Shown: in pieces, positions 1 through 11,559 of the stretch
Position numbering within the stretch: position 1 is the stretch's first letter
How the letters are laid out: each line of letters starts with the position of its first letter
From: Argopecten irradians
Taxonomy: Eukaryota > Mollusca > Bivalvia > Pectinida > Pectinidae
Assembly (NCBI RefSeq): GCF_041381155.1
Contig: NC_091140.1
Coordinates: forward strand, 25,510,864-25,574,863
DNA length: 64,000 bases
Direction: 5' to 3'
Program-made: the position numbers and the translations under genes
Notes under the pieces: model-generated
Told to the model about the DNA's origin: nothing
The model's input: the letters and a program-made list of their open reading frames with translations, nothing else
The model's database searches: none

Positions 1-1447
1 CGCAACATTTGACTTTTTGAAGTGATTTGCTTTTCTCCTAAAAAAATCAAGTTTGATTGATTTTTACTCAAAGCATCAGAATATCTTCATATATTGGATT
101 TCCCCAATATAAGTCATGGATAATTATCTTTTAGAAACCCCAGTAAGTCTTAATTGGTAAACAAATACGATGTAACTAAAGAAACAAAGATTACTGTTAT
201 TCTATTATGACCCATTGCAGAGGGAACTGTTATCCTATAGTGTTGTCTGGCGAGGTATAGTCCCCAAGTCGAAGATAATAAATAATACTGGATTCTGATT
301 GGCTAAACACATGGGGAAGCGGGCACTATTGATGAGCGCTAAATTGAACATGAATCCATTGTGACGTCACTATCGCATGACGTCATTATAACTTTCCGCT
401 TCGATGTCAAGATTGGCGACAGGCTACGGTTTATGAGGAAGAAAACGAATGTTGTTTTTTCTACAGAAGACAGTTCACTAGTTTGATATTGATCTACTTT
501 CAATCTCCATGAAACTGAATCTATTTTTTATGACAATTGATATGTTGTACCTTGAACATGTACGTATAATGTAACAACATGGTAAGGAAATGAAGATAAC
601 GTTGCGAGGCGTCCTTTGCAGTGCTTCTGTTACGATGAAATAAAGAGGGGTCATGAACATGTGAGGGTGATTTACTCGGAAATACTATCAGGTAGTAGTG
701 CCCTCTCCACAAGGCCATAATAGATTAATATGTTGACGATAAGTAACCCTCTAATGTGGAAATTCAATTACAATGAAGAAACAATTTATAATGCGGTTAC
801 AACAAATAGGTAAAAAATAATTTGCTTTTCTATACATGATCATTGGAACAATATGCACTATGGAATTAATTGCCATGAAATAGATATGATTATGTAATGC
901 AAACATGTGAAAAGTGATCATGCCATGAAATCCGTCATGAAATTATGTTTTTCATGGTTTTCCATATAAGTGTTCAAATAAAAGTTTCGAGATGTTTCTC
1001 ATAGCTCTTAATATCCTGTTAAAAAGTGGCACTTTTTTATGTCACGATAATTTTGATTTCATGTCCAGATTTTTTGTTTCAATTTTTTACAGCTATTAGC
1101 TGGCATATTTTTTTTATCATTGCCAAGATAGATGCATCAAGCACTCTTTATCATTCATTTAACATATGGTAAACTGTAGTGCTGCAAAGTATTGTTAATA
1201 CGTAGTATCATATTATCATATTTCTGCTCACCTGCATGTGCAATAAAAGTGCAATATAACCATTTGATACAGATCCGAATCAAAACAAGGCATGTGAAAT
1301 TAAAAAATAAGTTGACGTATATAAGTAATACGTTTCAGGTTATTTTTCAATTTTATTAAAAAGAATAATAGACGATTGTGCTTTTGAATTTGTCATCGAC
1401 TTTCTCCTTCAAAATAATATGACGCGAGCAGAAGTATATATTATAAG

Positions 1448-1596
1448 ACTCTTTCATATGTAGATATGAAGGATAGGGAAATTCTACCCGAGGGTCACAA
1501 AATGTTTTAAAACCCGAGGCTTGCCGAGGGTTTTACAACATTTTGTGATCCCGAGGGTAGACTATCCCTATCCTTCATATCCACTTATGAAAGAGT
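1448..1596. repeat. 149-bp hairpin (imperfect palindrome)
   Basis: Two arms of about 68 bases are reverse complements with a handful of mismatches. The left arm begins ACTCTTTCAT and the right arm ends ATGAAAGAGT. The centre near 1522 has GAGGCTTGCCGAG. No coding potential is seen. It looks like a palindromic miniature transposon or an end fragment of one; no clear target-site duplication was found. Confidence 0.8.
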
Positions 1597-1601
1597 ATTT
1601 T

Positions 1602-1936
1602 TTCTTTCATACCTCGACGTGTTATTGCAATTTTACAACTATAATATCCTGCCATTTTGAAATATATTCGAAGAAATCCACGACTGAAAGTCAATTTTCC
1701 ATACATGAAAAATTACATGATATTTTAAACACTAATTCGGTGGTTTGCATCTTTTATAGTAAAACCAGTCAAGTTTGTGAAAAATATGCGAAAATTTTAC
1801 CGGGGAAATAGAAATTTTGTTGACGTCGTGACGTCACATTAGGCTTTATTGCATGGGTAGCCATGCAATACAGTCCCAGGCGACATGAGTGTATTGCCTT
1901 AGAACTGCCAGTATTACACCCGTAGGTATGAAAGAA
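1602..1936. mobile_element. Small element with 13-bp terminal inverted repeats
   Basis: TTCTTTCATACCT at 1602-1614 is matched exactly by its reverse complement at 1924-1936. Near the right end, TATTGCATGG and CCATGCAATA form a 10-bp hairpin with a 4-base loop (about 1848-1871). The interior carries a short open frame with no recognisable protein. It is probably a miniature inverted-repeat element, and the hairpin at 1448-1596 may be part of the same insertion. Confidence 0.45.
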
Positions 1937-2412
1937 CACTATTTATTTCATGACTAGTGTTTTTGCATTATTTTGATTGGCCGATACGTTTCTCAGAAGT
2001 TTGAATCTTATTATTACTAGTATTAAGTAGTAATTAGCTGCGATATCAACCCCGAAATCGGCGGCGAAATGCACGCGAGGTTACTGGACTCAGTCCACAT
2101 AACTCTTGCGAGTCCAGTACCATGTGTCAAAAATAGATCGAGGGAAACTCCCCTTAGATGTGACGTCAAAATCACTATGACGTCGAGTCGTACCCAAATA
2201 TAGCGTAACGAAGTTTCCTAATTCAATGACCTCGGGATAATCTATTGTGACGTCATTATTATAATCGGCAACATATATAGCGGAAGGCAGCAAGTTTATT
2301 GCGATCAATGATGATCAACTGTGAACTTCAATCTATGGAAAACGTTTAAGAATGCCAGATAGGAAGGTGCACACACCACCCTACTCATACACACAAGCCT
2401 CCGAACCAATAT

Positions 2413-5303
2413 TTGTCTGAACCCTTATGACTCACTGATTACAAATCAAAATGTTAACATTGCATAATTTGGAATTAACTTCCGGTTATGACGTCATCAA
2501 GATGACGCCATCTCGAATTTCATCAGTAATTGAAAAATAAAGTCATAACATTGAATTTTTTTAACCAAAGTAGACAGACGGTATCAAAATGACCACAATA
2601 GAACAACAAATACATATCAGGACCACATAATCCAGTATATGTAGTGATTTCTACGTAGAAAATAAAAAAATATATTTTAAGCTCAAAAATGATTTTTTTT
2701 AGCAAATTTTTCATATATGGCTTGACGCAGCAAAAGGATTTCCCAACAGCAAACTATTATTTCTAATCAGTTATTTGACCTCTTATCAATCAGTAAAAAC
2801 AACAACAACAATAAAACTATGTTAACATTGTATAATTTCCGATTATGACGTCATCAAGATGTCCGTCATCTCGAATTCATTGAACGGTGACAAATAGTCA
2901 TAGCATGGACATTTTTCAACCGAAGTAGACAAATGAGGTGTCAAAATGACCGCAATTGAATAAAAAAAATGCATATCAGGACCAAACAATCCTATATGTG
3001 TAGTGATTTGTACGCACGATATGAAAAAATAATATTTAAAGCTCAAAAAATTGCTATTTTTTAGCAATTTTATTTAATATTTGGCTTGACGCAGCAAAAA
3101 TGTTCAATTATTTGCAATCAGTTATTTGACCTCTTATCAATCATTAAAACAATGAAATATATAGAGATGCATAAGAGAATTATTATTATACCACGATTAG
3201 GTTTACAAATATCACCGGGTGTGTATACATATGCTATTTTTCGAACTCCAAACCGCTGATACTACAGTTTCCTGGTGTATTATAATGTCCTTAAATAGAA
3301 CATTGACTATTGACGATTTATAAGTATTAAAAAATGAATGTAAAGTTCTCATAATATCTAGGTGGGGCGACAAGTCACTGTTTTCTAACTTCAAAATTTC
3401 CTAACATAATCCATTTTCTCGTTGAAATTTTGTTGACTAACAGCGTCTAACAATAATTATTACAACAAAACACCTACTGATAACGTGACAGAGGTAACCT
3501 AAGCTGACCCGCTGTTTCCGTTAATATCATTAACAGTTTCCAAAGCATTTGTATCTTTGAAAATGAACACATTCATTGTTTATTGTTGCATAGCATACGT
3601 AAAATGTCAGATGGTTACTACAGTGTCACATATTCCTTTCACTGGTTCTCAGTAATAACCATTTTCATTGTGCGTGCTTTCTCGTCGAAAGCCAGAGCGT
3701 CGTCTTAGATGTCGATGAGCTGTGACACTACATTACCAGTGTTGTTCTAGTCTGTCATCTTTCATGACCTATCCATGGTTAGAGTTCATATCAAGAACAA
3801 CAGGTTCAGGGATGTGGGATCTCCTTCAGATTCTAAAATATCGTATATGCTATTTCAGACCTCTCCGGCATAATGGAAATTACACCAGATCCAGATTCTT
3901 CGAATGGTGGAATGGGTTATCCTTAGCACATAGCTCCATAATAAGTATGAAGCATCATTCATAAACCTTGTGGAAAGTCGTACGGCCATAGATGGCACAG
4001 GTAATACCCTCGAGGTCTTTAATGAGGTCATAAATGTTAAATATTTTTCATTGGTCTTACTTTTCCCCACTCCCTTGAAGGTGTTGGTTGTGTCAGTTCT
4101 GGTGTATGCGTGGAAACGCAAAAATGTTCTCTACAATGATTTGCATACTTGGCAAAGAGAGGAACTTCACTGCAGACGTTCATTTATGACCCGAAAGAAT
4201 TCCCCTGTGTCATCTATGCTCACTGAGAATTGTTCACAAGAATGAGGAATTGTGTTTCATACGAATTAAGGAGGACCAACTCAACCCTTCGCAGAATGTG
4301 GATCTGGTGTCATCATGCTGGGGAAGTCTGGAATATCCTATACGATATGTGAATCATTAGGTTGGAAGCAGAAAGAGTTCCCTGAACCCGATGTTCGTGA
4401 TGTTAACTCTGGCCATTGACGGTTGACAAGTTAGAACCACGATGGTAAACCGGTAATGTAATGTCACATCAGCTCATTAGCTCATCGACATCGAAGACGA
4501 CACTCTGGCGAGAAGCACGCACGATGATAATGATTATCATTCAGAACTAGTGAAAGACATATGTAGCAATGTAGTAACCATCTGACATTTCCTTACGTTT
4601 TGAACATGAAAGTGCATAAAGTTAACAATGGATGCGCTCATTCTAAAAGACACAAAACGTTTCGGAAAGTGTCATGGTATTAGCGGAAACACAGGCTTAC
4701 CTCAGTTTTAATTTGATACCTTATAATTTCGAACACGAAAATGGACTATGTTCAGAATTTTGAAGTCCCACTTAGATATTTAGCCAACTTAAAATTCAAA
4801 TTTATAAAGATATAAAAGGTCAATAGCCCATGTTATATTCAGAAAATTCTAAGACATGGGAAACTTTATTGTCTGCGGTTTGGAGGAAATAACAATCATA
4901 TAACCTGTATACGCACCCGGTGAGTTTTGTAAACCAAATGATTGTATAATTCTCTTTTGCATCTCTATATATTTTTGTTATTGTTGTTTTTACTGATTGA
5001 CAACAGGTCAAATAACTGTTTATGAATAATAGTTTGTTGTTAAAAATCTTTTTTTTTCATTTTCTGCGTACAAATCACTACATATATAGGATTGTGTGGT
5101 CCTGATATGTATTTGTTGTTCGATTGTGGTCATTTTGATACCTCATTTGTCTACTTCGGTTGAAAAATGTCCATGGTATGACTATTTTTCACTTTTCAGT
5201 AAACATGGCGGCCATCTTGATGACGTCATAACCAGAAGTTCATCCCAACTTATGCAATGTTAACATTTTGATTTGTGATCAGTAGGTCATAAGAGTTCAG
5301 CAA
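2413..5303. repeat. Large inverted repeat, arms over 1.1 kb
   Basis: The segment from about 2413 to 4045 reappears as its reverse complement from about 5303 back to 4175, leaving a spacer of roughly 130 bases. Matching landmarks include the block with TTATGACGTCATCAAGATG (2485 and 2842 against 5219), the block around 3600-3740 against 4440-4600, and the block around 3790-3960 against 4235-4420. Identity by eye is about 75-80 per cent, so the structure is old. The outermost 370 bases are present twice in tandem in the left arm (about 2413-2790 and 2818-3150), with a spacing of 368 bases at GTTAAC. Short open frames inside it are shadows and encode nothing recognised. It is probably a foldback-type transposon or an ancient inverted duplication. 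Confidence 0.75.
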
Positions 5304-5593
5304 TAAAATATTCCTGTTCTACCAGTCTATAACATTACCAAGACGCATTTGGATATTTACCATATTGTACATGTAATGGATAAACTACTTTTGTAAAAGG
5401 AACATTTGCAAATAATATCCTGTTTATTGTAGTAAAGTCTTTTGATATTCTGTGATTGTCATATAATAAAACAGTTATCAACCTATTTTCAGGTAGATAC
5501 GGTGAGTTATCAATCCTCGAAGATGTTGTATTCAGTTACTCGAGTTGATAACTCATCCTATCCACCTGAAATTTGATATTGGTATGATATCAA

Positions 5594-5615
5594 CATGGAC
5601 CTTTGTTGAGGTCCA
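5594..5615. repeat. Short perfect hairpin in a dispersed repeat
   Basis: ATGGACCT and AGGTCCAT flank a six-base loop. The following sequence (CATATGGTGTTATA, then TGCCC and GTAGAATA) recurs at about 9205-9235, so this is part of a dispersed repeat family rather than a regulatory hairpin of a gene. Confidence 0.5.
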
Positions 5616-5980
5616 TATGGTGTTATATTGCCCGTGTAGAATACATAAAGACCAAGGACATAGCCCGAGGTCCTTATCTTAAAATCAAAGTCCTTACTTT
5701 TTATATCAGATATGATAAATTTTTATTTTGCTTCGTGCTAAGTTATATAGAAATGTATGTAGAATAGCTCAACTACATCTTCCCGAAGAAATCGACGTCG
5801 GAGAATCATGTCGTCATAATCGCAATAACGATTTGGGAGAGACGTCACAATAGGGAATATTGATATATATTTTTGGGTTGTATTTTTAAAAAAAATGTTC
5901 CATTCAAATGAAGATTACCAAATTGTCTTCGAAATTATTGTCTTCCTCTATTGGTGAAGATTGAGGAGGTTATTTTTGTT

Positions 5981-6216
5981 TTTAGTTACTGTGGTAACAT
6001 TGACAATAACCTGTTGATTTTTTTTAGTTACTGTGGTAACATTGACAATAACCTATTGGTTTTTTTAGTTACTGTGGTAACATTGACAATAACCTATTGG
6101 TTTTTTAGTTACTGTGGTAACATTGACAATAACTTATTGGTTGTGTTAGTTACTGTGGTAACATTGACAATAACCTATTGGTTTTTTAGTTACTGTGGTA
6201 ACATTGACAATAACCT
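5981..6216. repeat. 40-bp minisatellite, six copies
   Basis: Six head-to-tail copies of a roughly 40-base unit each contain TTAGTTACTGTGGTAAC followed by ATTGACAATAACC. Each unit carries the inverted repeat GTTAC-TGTG-GTAAC. The run is open in one forward frame only because the unit length keeps the frame; it is not a gene. Confidence 0.95.
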
Positions 6217-6758
6217 AAACCTTTAAGTATAAATGATGGACCCTGCAATTATGTAGGACTGAAAAAGTATTTTCCTACGACTATTGTGTCATTCGTTCCC
6301 TTATATGCGGAGGGAGATAATACATCAATGGTGTATTAGTTTCACGAGGATACATGTATATCGGAACCTTCTTCAAAGAGTTAACAGGTCAGCATTCATC
6401 AAGCGTCCTGTTTATTGCCAAAATATCTAACTAGGTTAGAGAGAAATAACAAAATGACATGTTAGATTACATTACTAATTGAACATCAAGTATTAAATAT
6501 GTTATTTGTTGTTTTATTTATATTTTTGTGTTTACTTGTCACCTGCATAATGATTTTAATCACTTTTGCTAGTCAATGAAAACAGCATTGTTTCCAATAT
6601 ATTCTTATTACTAATGGGTAACTATACTGATGCTTAGAGTATAACGTTCAAGGTAAACCCCCCAAACCCTCCCAGTTTGGTTTACATGTGTTGTTGCATA
6701 ACTTGGCCCAAGTTTGAGTCAGCTTCCTGTCCTTCCATTCTCTTATTTGAGCTCGATA
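6217..6758. other. Non-coding stretch
   Basis: No gene, RNA or clear repeat is seen between the 40-bp minisatellite and the retroelement remnant. Confidence 0.5.
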
Positions 6759-8590
6759 CTATGTACCCAACCAGTTAGATGACTCCAAAGAATTTGGTAC
6801 TTCTTGTTCCGTTGCTGTTATGGCCAAGACACTCGCAGACCGATTCTGGTCTTTAGCGATGCTGTCTGATGGACCACATACGTTCTTCGCTCCATCACAG
6901 CAGTCTGTACAATTCTTGCGTTTGCACGACCTCGGACGGCGAGACAACCCATCTGCATTTTCATGTAAGCTGCCCTTCCAGTGTTGGATATCAAAGTCAG
7001 TCGTATCGATAATGGACAACCATCTCGCCAGAAGTCCCTCAGCATCCCAGAAATTATTGAGCCATATTAATGACGCATGGTCTGTCCTGATAAGAAAGTG
7101 CCTACTAAAAAGGTAATGTCGGAACGCTTTCAGAAAAGTCACAACAGCCAACAACTCTCGATGTGTCGTACAAAAATTTCGCTAAGACTTTGTCAACGTC
7201 TGACTAGCATACGCTATTACTTTCTCATCCTCATTCTGGATTTAGAAAAGGACTGACCCGATACCAGTCATAATGGCATCAGTATCAAGAATGAACGACT
7301 CTTCCGACACAGGATATGACAACACTGGTGAGGAAATGAGCAACTGTTTCGGGTGTTTGAACGCAACCTTACATTACTCCGTCCAACAAAATGTTTTGTT
7401 CTTTTCAGTAAGTTGTATTAAAGGACAGGCTACCGTAGCAAAAGAGGGAATAAATTTTCGGTAGTAGCCAGGCCAAAAAATGATCTCACATCAGCGACAC
7501 ACAAGGGCTCAGGCCAATCACTTACAGCTTGGATTTTTCCAGGGTCACAACTGATACCCTGTTCTGAGACCACGTGACCCAAGTATGAAACTGATGTTTG
7601 AAACAGTGAACATTTTTTTTGGTTTTAACCTCAAGTTGGCTTCACGAAAACATTGAAACACTTCCTTTAGGTTGTCAAAAGCGGAGGAAAAGTTGTACCA
7701 AATACAATGATGTCGTCGAGGTAACAGAGGCACTTCGACCATTGATGACTTCCCCAAAACATTAGTATTAAACGTGAAAAATTGGCAGGTGCATTGCATA
7801 AGCCAAATGGCGTTACTTTAAATTAAAATATGCCTTTATGGGTAGCGAACGCCGATTTTTGACTGTCTTCGGAAATCATCGCGCATTTCCAGTACCCACT
7901 TGCCAGGTCCAACGTGGAGAACCATCAAGCCCCGGATAATGCATCTAAGGCGTCATCGATGCGAGGCAGAGGGTATACGCCTTTGCGGGTCACGGAGTTC
8001 AACTTCCTATAAGTAATGCAGAACCGTACAGTTCCATCTTTCTTTCTAACTTACACTACCGGCAACGCCCATGGACTATGGCTAGGCTCTACGACCTCAT
8101 CCTTAAGCATTTTATCTAACTCTACATCAACAACTTGTTTTTGATCTGGTGCTAACCTTCTAGGTGGTTGTTTTATAGGTTTAGCCTGTCCAGTATCCAT
8201 GATATGTTTAACTACTTGAGTTTGACCTTACTTCCTGTTAGGACCCGGAAATATGTCACTATACTCCGTCAATAAATCATTGACCTTTTGTTTCTCATCT
8301 AAAGTAAGTTCTTCTGAGATATCCCTAAACATCGGCTGTAAGCGGGTAGGGAGTTCAGAACCACAGGGAGACTCTACTTCTGGTTCTTTTACATAATCTA
8401 CTTCCTGTATGCTAGCAATAAGAGAACCCTTCCTCAACCTAACTTCCTTATCCCCTGTATTAAGTATGGACAATGCACATCGTCCCTTACTTAGGCACCC
8501 GTAAGTACAACAATATACAGACTCTGCTACAGGAGCAAAAACTTTGTCAGTTTTACCCCTTGCGTTGTCAGGAATGCTGAAGTTCACCAA
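6759..8590 (-). pseudogene. Degenerate Ty3/gypsy-type pol remnant
   Basis: Read on the minus strand, three broken pieces follow pol order. At 8590-8228 is the linker that precedes reverse transcriptase, ending in a typical segment with LLTEYSDIF. Around 8050-7545 is reverse transcriptase with the catalytic YLDD box (about 7690-7730). At 7154-6759 is an RNase H/connection segment with FLIRTDHASLIWL and ADGLSRRP. Stop codons and frameshifts interrupt the middle, so no intact polyprotein exists. Gag, protease, integrase and both LTRs are not seen, so the copy is truncated at both ends. The family call rests on established Ty3/gypsy motifs; the element is inactive. Confidence 0.9.
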
Positions 8591-9401
8591 ATGTTTACAA
8601 ATCGTTTAAATCGGAAAACTGTTTCCATCTTTTTGATTTCAGATTTATTTAGATTTATACCGCTTTACAGTTGATTTGCCTTTTAAAACTTTCAGGCGCG
8701 TAGCTACCCCGATACTCCCGTGCATCCTCACAATTTTCATGTTCATTTTAGAATAAATACTGATTATTTTATACAAAAAAAATATAAGAAGCAAAATTTC
8801 TCTTTGCTTGTATCCATCCTGTTGCTAAAATAACTCCCATGGGTATATATACTTATCAATAGATCTATTGATGTACAAGGAATTTCATTAAACGTTAGCG
8901 TTACCGCATATTACATTCTAATGTCGGAAATTCAAATGTACATTTATTAAAAATGTAAGTAATTATTTATATAAAAATTAAAAAAAAAAAAAAAACACAC
9001 AAAAAAAACACGAACCCATGGTTATGCGGAGGTCGATGTATTGCATATGAACTTGAATTTTCCTTTTTTAGAAACATCAACTTAATATTGAGTTCATCAG
9101 GTAAGTGTCCTGTTAGTAACAAGCGCCTCAAATAATCCTATTGACATTTTTCAGAGAAAATTCTATCTAATATAAAAAATAAAGGACTTTGATTCAGTTA
9201 ATTTGCATATGGTGTTATACTGCCCCGTAGAATATAAAATAATGACCTCCGATTATGTATACTACCTTGGTCATAATTTAAATTAATCAGGGTGGTGTAA
9301 CACCACAAACAAATATTGACCTCAACATTTGTTTACTTGTTGATTATTTCCTCATTGCTACAAAAATTTGTTCTAACCATGGTACGTATAATGTACTATT
9401 C
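8591..9401. other. AT-rich non-coding stretch
   Basis: It contains an A-rich tract at about 8975-9010 and a copy of the dispersed repeat with GTGTTATACTGCCCCGTAGAA near 9210. No gene is recognised. Confidence 0.5.
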
Positions 9402-9596
9402 CCGTAATAACGCAAAGTTTCGCATAATAACGCGGGAGTTTCGCGTCATTACGCCATAGTTTGGCGTAATGACGCAAAGGTTACGCGTAATAACTGACTT
9501 TCGCGTAATAACGCGATAGTTTCACGTAATTACGCCAATGTTTTGCGTAACAACGCCAAAGTTTCGCGTAATAACGCCAATGTTTTTCGTATTGGC
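9402..9596. repeat. CpG-bearing 20-23-bp minisatellite
   Basis: About nine degenerate copies of a unit such as TTTCGCGTAATAACGCCAA are seen. The core GCGTAAT(A/T)ACGC is nearly self-complementary. CpG content is far above the AT-rich surroundings. Confidence 0.85.
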
Positions 9597-9782
9597 ACCA
9601 AAATGAGCACTATCGGCTTTCGTAAGTTATAACTCTCCGTGTGATTACAGCCGGTCTGAACGTTGATATCTTATTTTTTATTTTTATTTCTAAGAACTCT
9701 AAAATTCTAACGTACCTATGAATTATCTCGAAAAATAAATTAAAGGACTTTGACTCGGTTAATATGCATATGCATATTACCA

Positions 9783-9925
9783 ATTGGTCAAGGTGTTCCT
9801 TCTCCTGAAATGCCTTCAGTTTTTCTATGACATACTAGTAGTCCATGAGTAAATATAATGATATCTATAGAGATATGCAAGATGTATACGTCGATTCTGG
9901 GATACCAGGATTTTTTTCTGGAAGG
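9783..9925. repeat. Dispersed repeat, copy 1
   Basis: This segment, starting with ATTGGTCA and containing TCTCCTGAAATGCCTTC and TATGACATA, matches 44045-44190 in the same orientation. It is a diverged interspersed repeat of unknown class. Confidence 0.6.
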
Positions 9926-10457
9926 ATATAGAAAACATTGATTTGGTCATGTGACTGCGAAACAAATAGGGCAAAGAATACCAATGTCCCGAGTAAAGGG
10001 TATTATCGGTAATTCTTGCCCGATAATGGACCTAAACTAAGATAAACTGTTCTGTTTGTGTATCTTACTTGCTACTGATTTTTGGAAAATAAATACTCAG
10101 GTCAGTTATGAAATATTTGTAAGCGAAACGTTTCGTCAGATACGGTTGATTCCAACTGCTAGACGACACCTCCATTTGATGCCGTAACTTACATGTCGTT
10201 TCCTCGTGTAGTGTCTAAATTTCATTTTTCATGCACATTTATATTATATATAATACAATCTTTTTTGATAATTATTGCTAAATGTTCTGTCATAATATGT
10301 ATTTGTTTTTCAAATGTTCCCTAAATAAAGTCAATTTGTAATGGAAGTCACATGACCGAAACTGACTGTCCGTTGTTTTTTGTACGAATGATCATACATT
10401 GCCTTCACTCCGTTGTAAGCACCCGAGGACGTTTATTTGTGAGAAATATCCCGTCCG

Positions 10458-10694
10458 TTGTTCAGAGCTATGATATATGACGACACTGTATATATACGTA
10501 GCGATCAAGGACTTAGAACACTGCAAGAGTGTTTAAAGATGGAGAACAAGCGGGGCCTGGAAGAAGATATCCACGATATCACAGTGGGTAGTATCACTGT
10601 CGTTATATCCATTTCTGGAATATGCTATAGTAAAACTGACGGCATTTCAGGAGAACACAACTGTCAATTACAGGCCTGTAAAGACTACATTTGA
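10458..10694 (+). CDS. Unrecognised 78-codon open frame
   Basis: The frame starts at 10458 and encodes a short charged peptide with a helix-like stretch followed by the segment DIHDITVGSITVVISI. That segment resembles, loosely and from memory only, small beta-rich modules seen in expanded molluscan protein families. No splice sites were assigned and no neighbour supports it. It could be an exon fragment, a pseudogene piece or chance. Confidence 0.25.
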   Translation: MFRAMIYDDTVYIRSDQGLRTLQECLKMENKRGLEEDIHDITVGSITVVISISGICYSKTDGISGEHNCQLQACKDYI

Positions 10695-10778
10695 AGATTA
10701 CATAGACAGCGATGCCCAACTTCGAAGTCAGCTACAAGGCATCGTTAATAGTATTCATTTTTTTATGTACATGCACAT

Positions 10779-10927
10779 CTGAGGAAATTTAAAGTTTCAG
10801 AAAATAAACTACTGTATTAATATACTATAACATACATAGGTGATAACATAGATCATCACGCATGCATGTTTTATTATGTTAATATAGAAGTTTATTTTCC
10901 GCAACTTTAAATTTCCCTCCTCGTCGT
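10779..10927. mobile_element. Palindromic miniature element
   Basis: The 149-base segment is nearly self-complementary. It begins with GAGGAAATTTAAAGTTTC and ends with the matching CAACTTTAAATTTCCCTC, and the inner stretches around the centre (about 10853) pair as well. No open frame is present. It looks like a miniature inverted-repeat transposon; no target duplication was identified. Confidence 0.7.
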
Positions 10928-11196
10928 CGCCATTTTCTCATAAGATACAGGTAGCCTCAACTCTCGATTGATTACTATAGTTAGATAAATTATTGGTTCA
11001 TTCCAGTCTAGCCAACCTTCTAAGTGAACATCATTCCAGTCTGGCCAACTTTCCTGTTTTCACACCTTGGTTAGGCCTTGTCACACCTGAGCGACCACCA
11101 GGTAAGTTCCAGGTAAAAAGTGGTCACTTACTCGTAGATTTGGTAAGTTTTAAATCTGCAGTTCACACTTCTGCTATGGCCAATGACCAGATACAG

Positions 11197-11507
11197 GTGA
11201 TAATGGAAGAGGGGGCCATTATGTTTTTAATACTGGATACAAATATTCCATAAAAACCAAAAAGGCAAATCAAGTGTATTGGAGGTGTGTGAGAAGAGAT
11301 TTAATCTGTACAGCAATGTTGACAACATTCGATAATATTCCTGTTGGAAATTATGGACAAATTCATAACCATCAGCCTGACACTATTGGCCTTGCTGCTG
11401 AAGCATTTGTGGTAAACTTGAAAACTAAATGCAGAGATGAAATAACACCAGTGCCGTCGCTGTATGATGAGGAACTTGTCTATTGCGAAATAGAGAATTT
11501 GTCGTAG
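11197..11507 (+). CDS. FLYWCH-type zinc-finger protein, terminal exon
   Basis: The frame is open from 11187 to the TAG at 11507. It carries a complete FLYWCH zinc finger: a GGHYVFNTGYKYS start, the YWRC box at 11277-11288 with the first zinc cysteine, a second cysteine in LICTA, and the HNH pair before QPD. FLYWCH domains are C2H2-type DNA- or protein-binding fingers of the WRKY-GCM1 group, often linked to Mutator-like transposases and expanded in molluscs (family knowledge). About 60 residues follow the finger and are not recognised. No in-frame ATG lies upstream before a TGA at 11184, so the exon probably begins at a splice acceptor after GATACAG (11196). A polyadenylation signal lies at 11553. 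It may be a real gene with upstream exons not identified here, or a fragment of a transposon-borne copy. Confidence 0.7.
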
Positions 11508-11552
11508 ACGTCAAGACTTTGATTGAGAAGATTCAAGTTTTCGACAGCGTTA

Positions 11553-11558
11553 AATAAA
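11553..11558 (+). terminator. Polyadenylation signal AATAAA
   Basis: AATAAA lies 45 bases after the FLYWCH stop codon, well placed to end that transcript. Confidence 0.55.
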
Positions 11559-11559
11559 G

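Noticed and set aside
3722..4245. Overlapping frames of 80-91 codons
   Set aside because: They lie at the core of the large inverted repeat, match nothing known and are not supported by splice or polyadenylation signals.
5951..6226. 91-codon forward open frame
   Set aside because: It is a translation of the 40-bp minisatellite.
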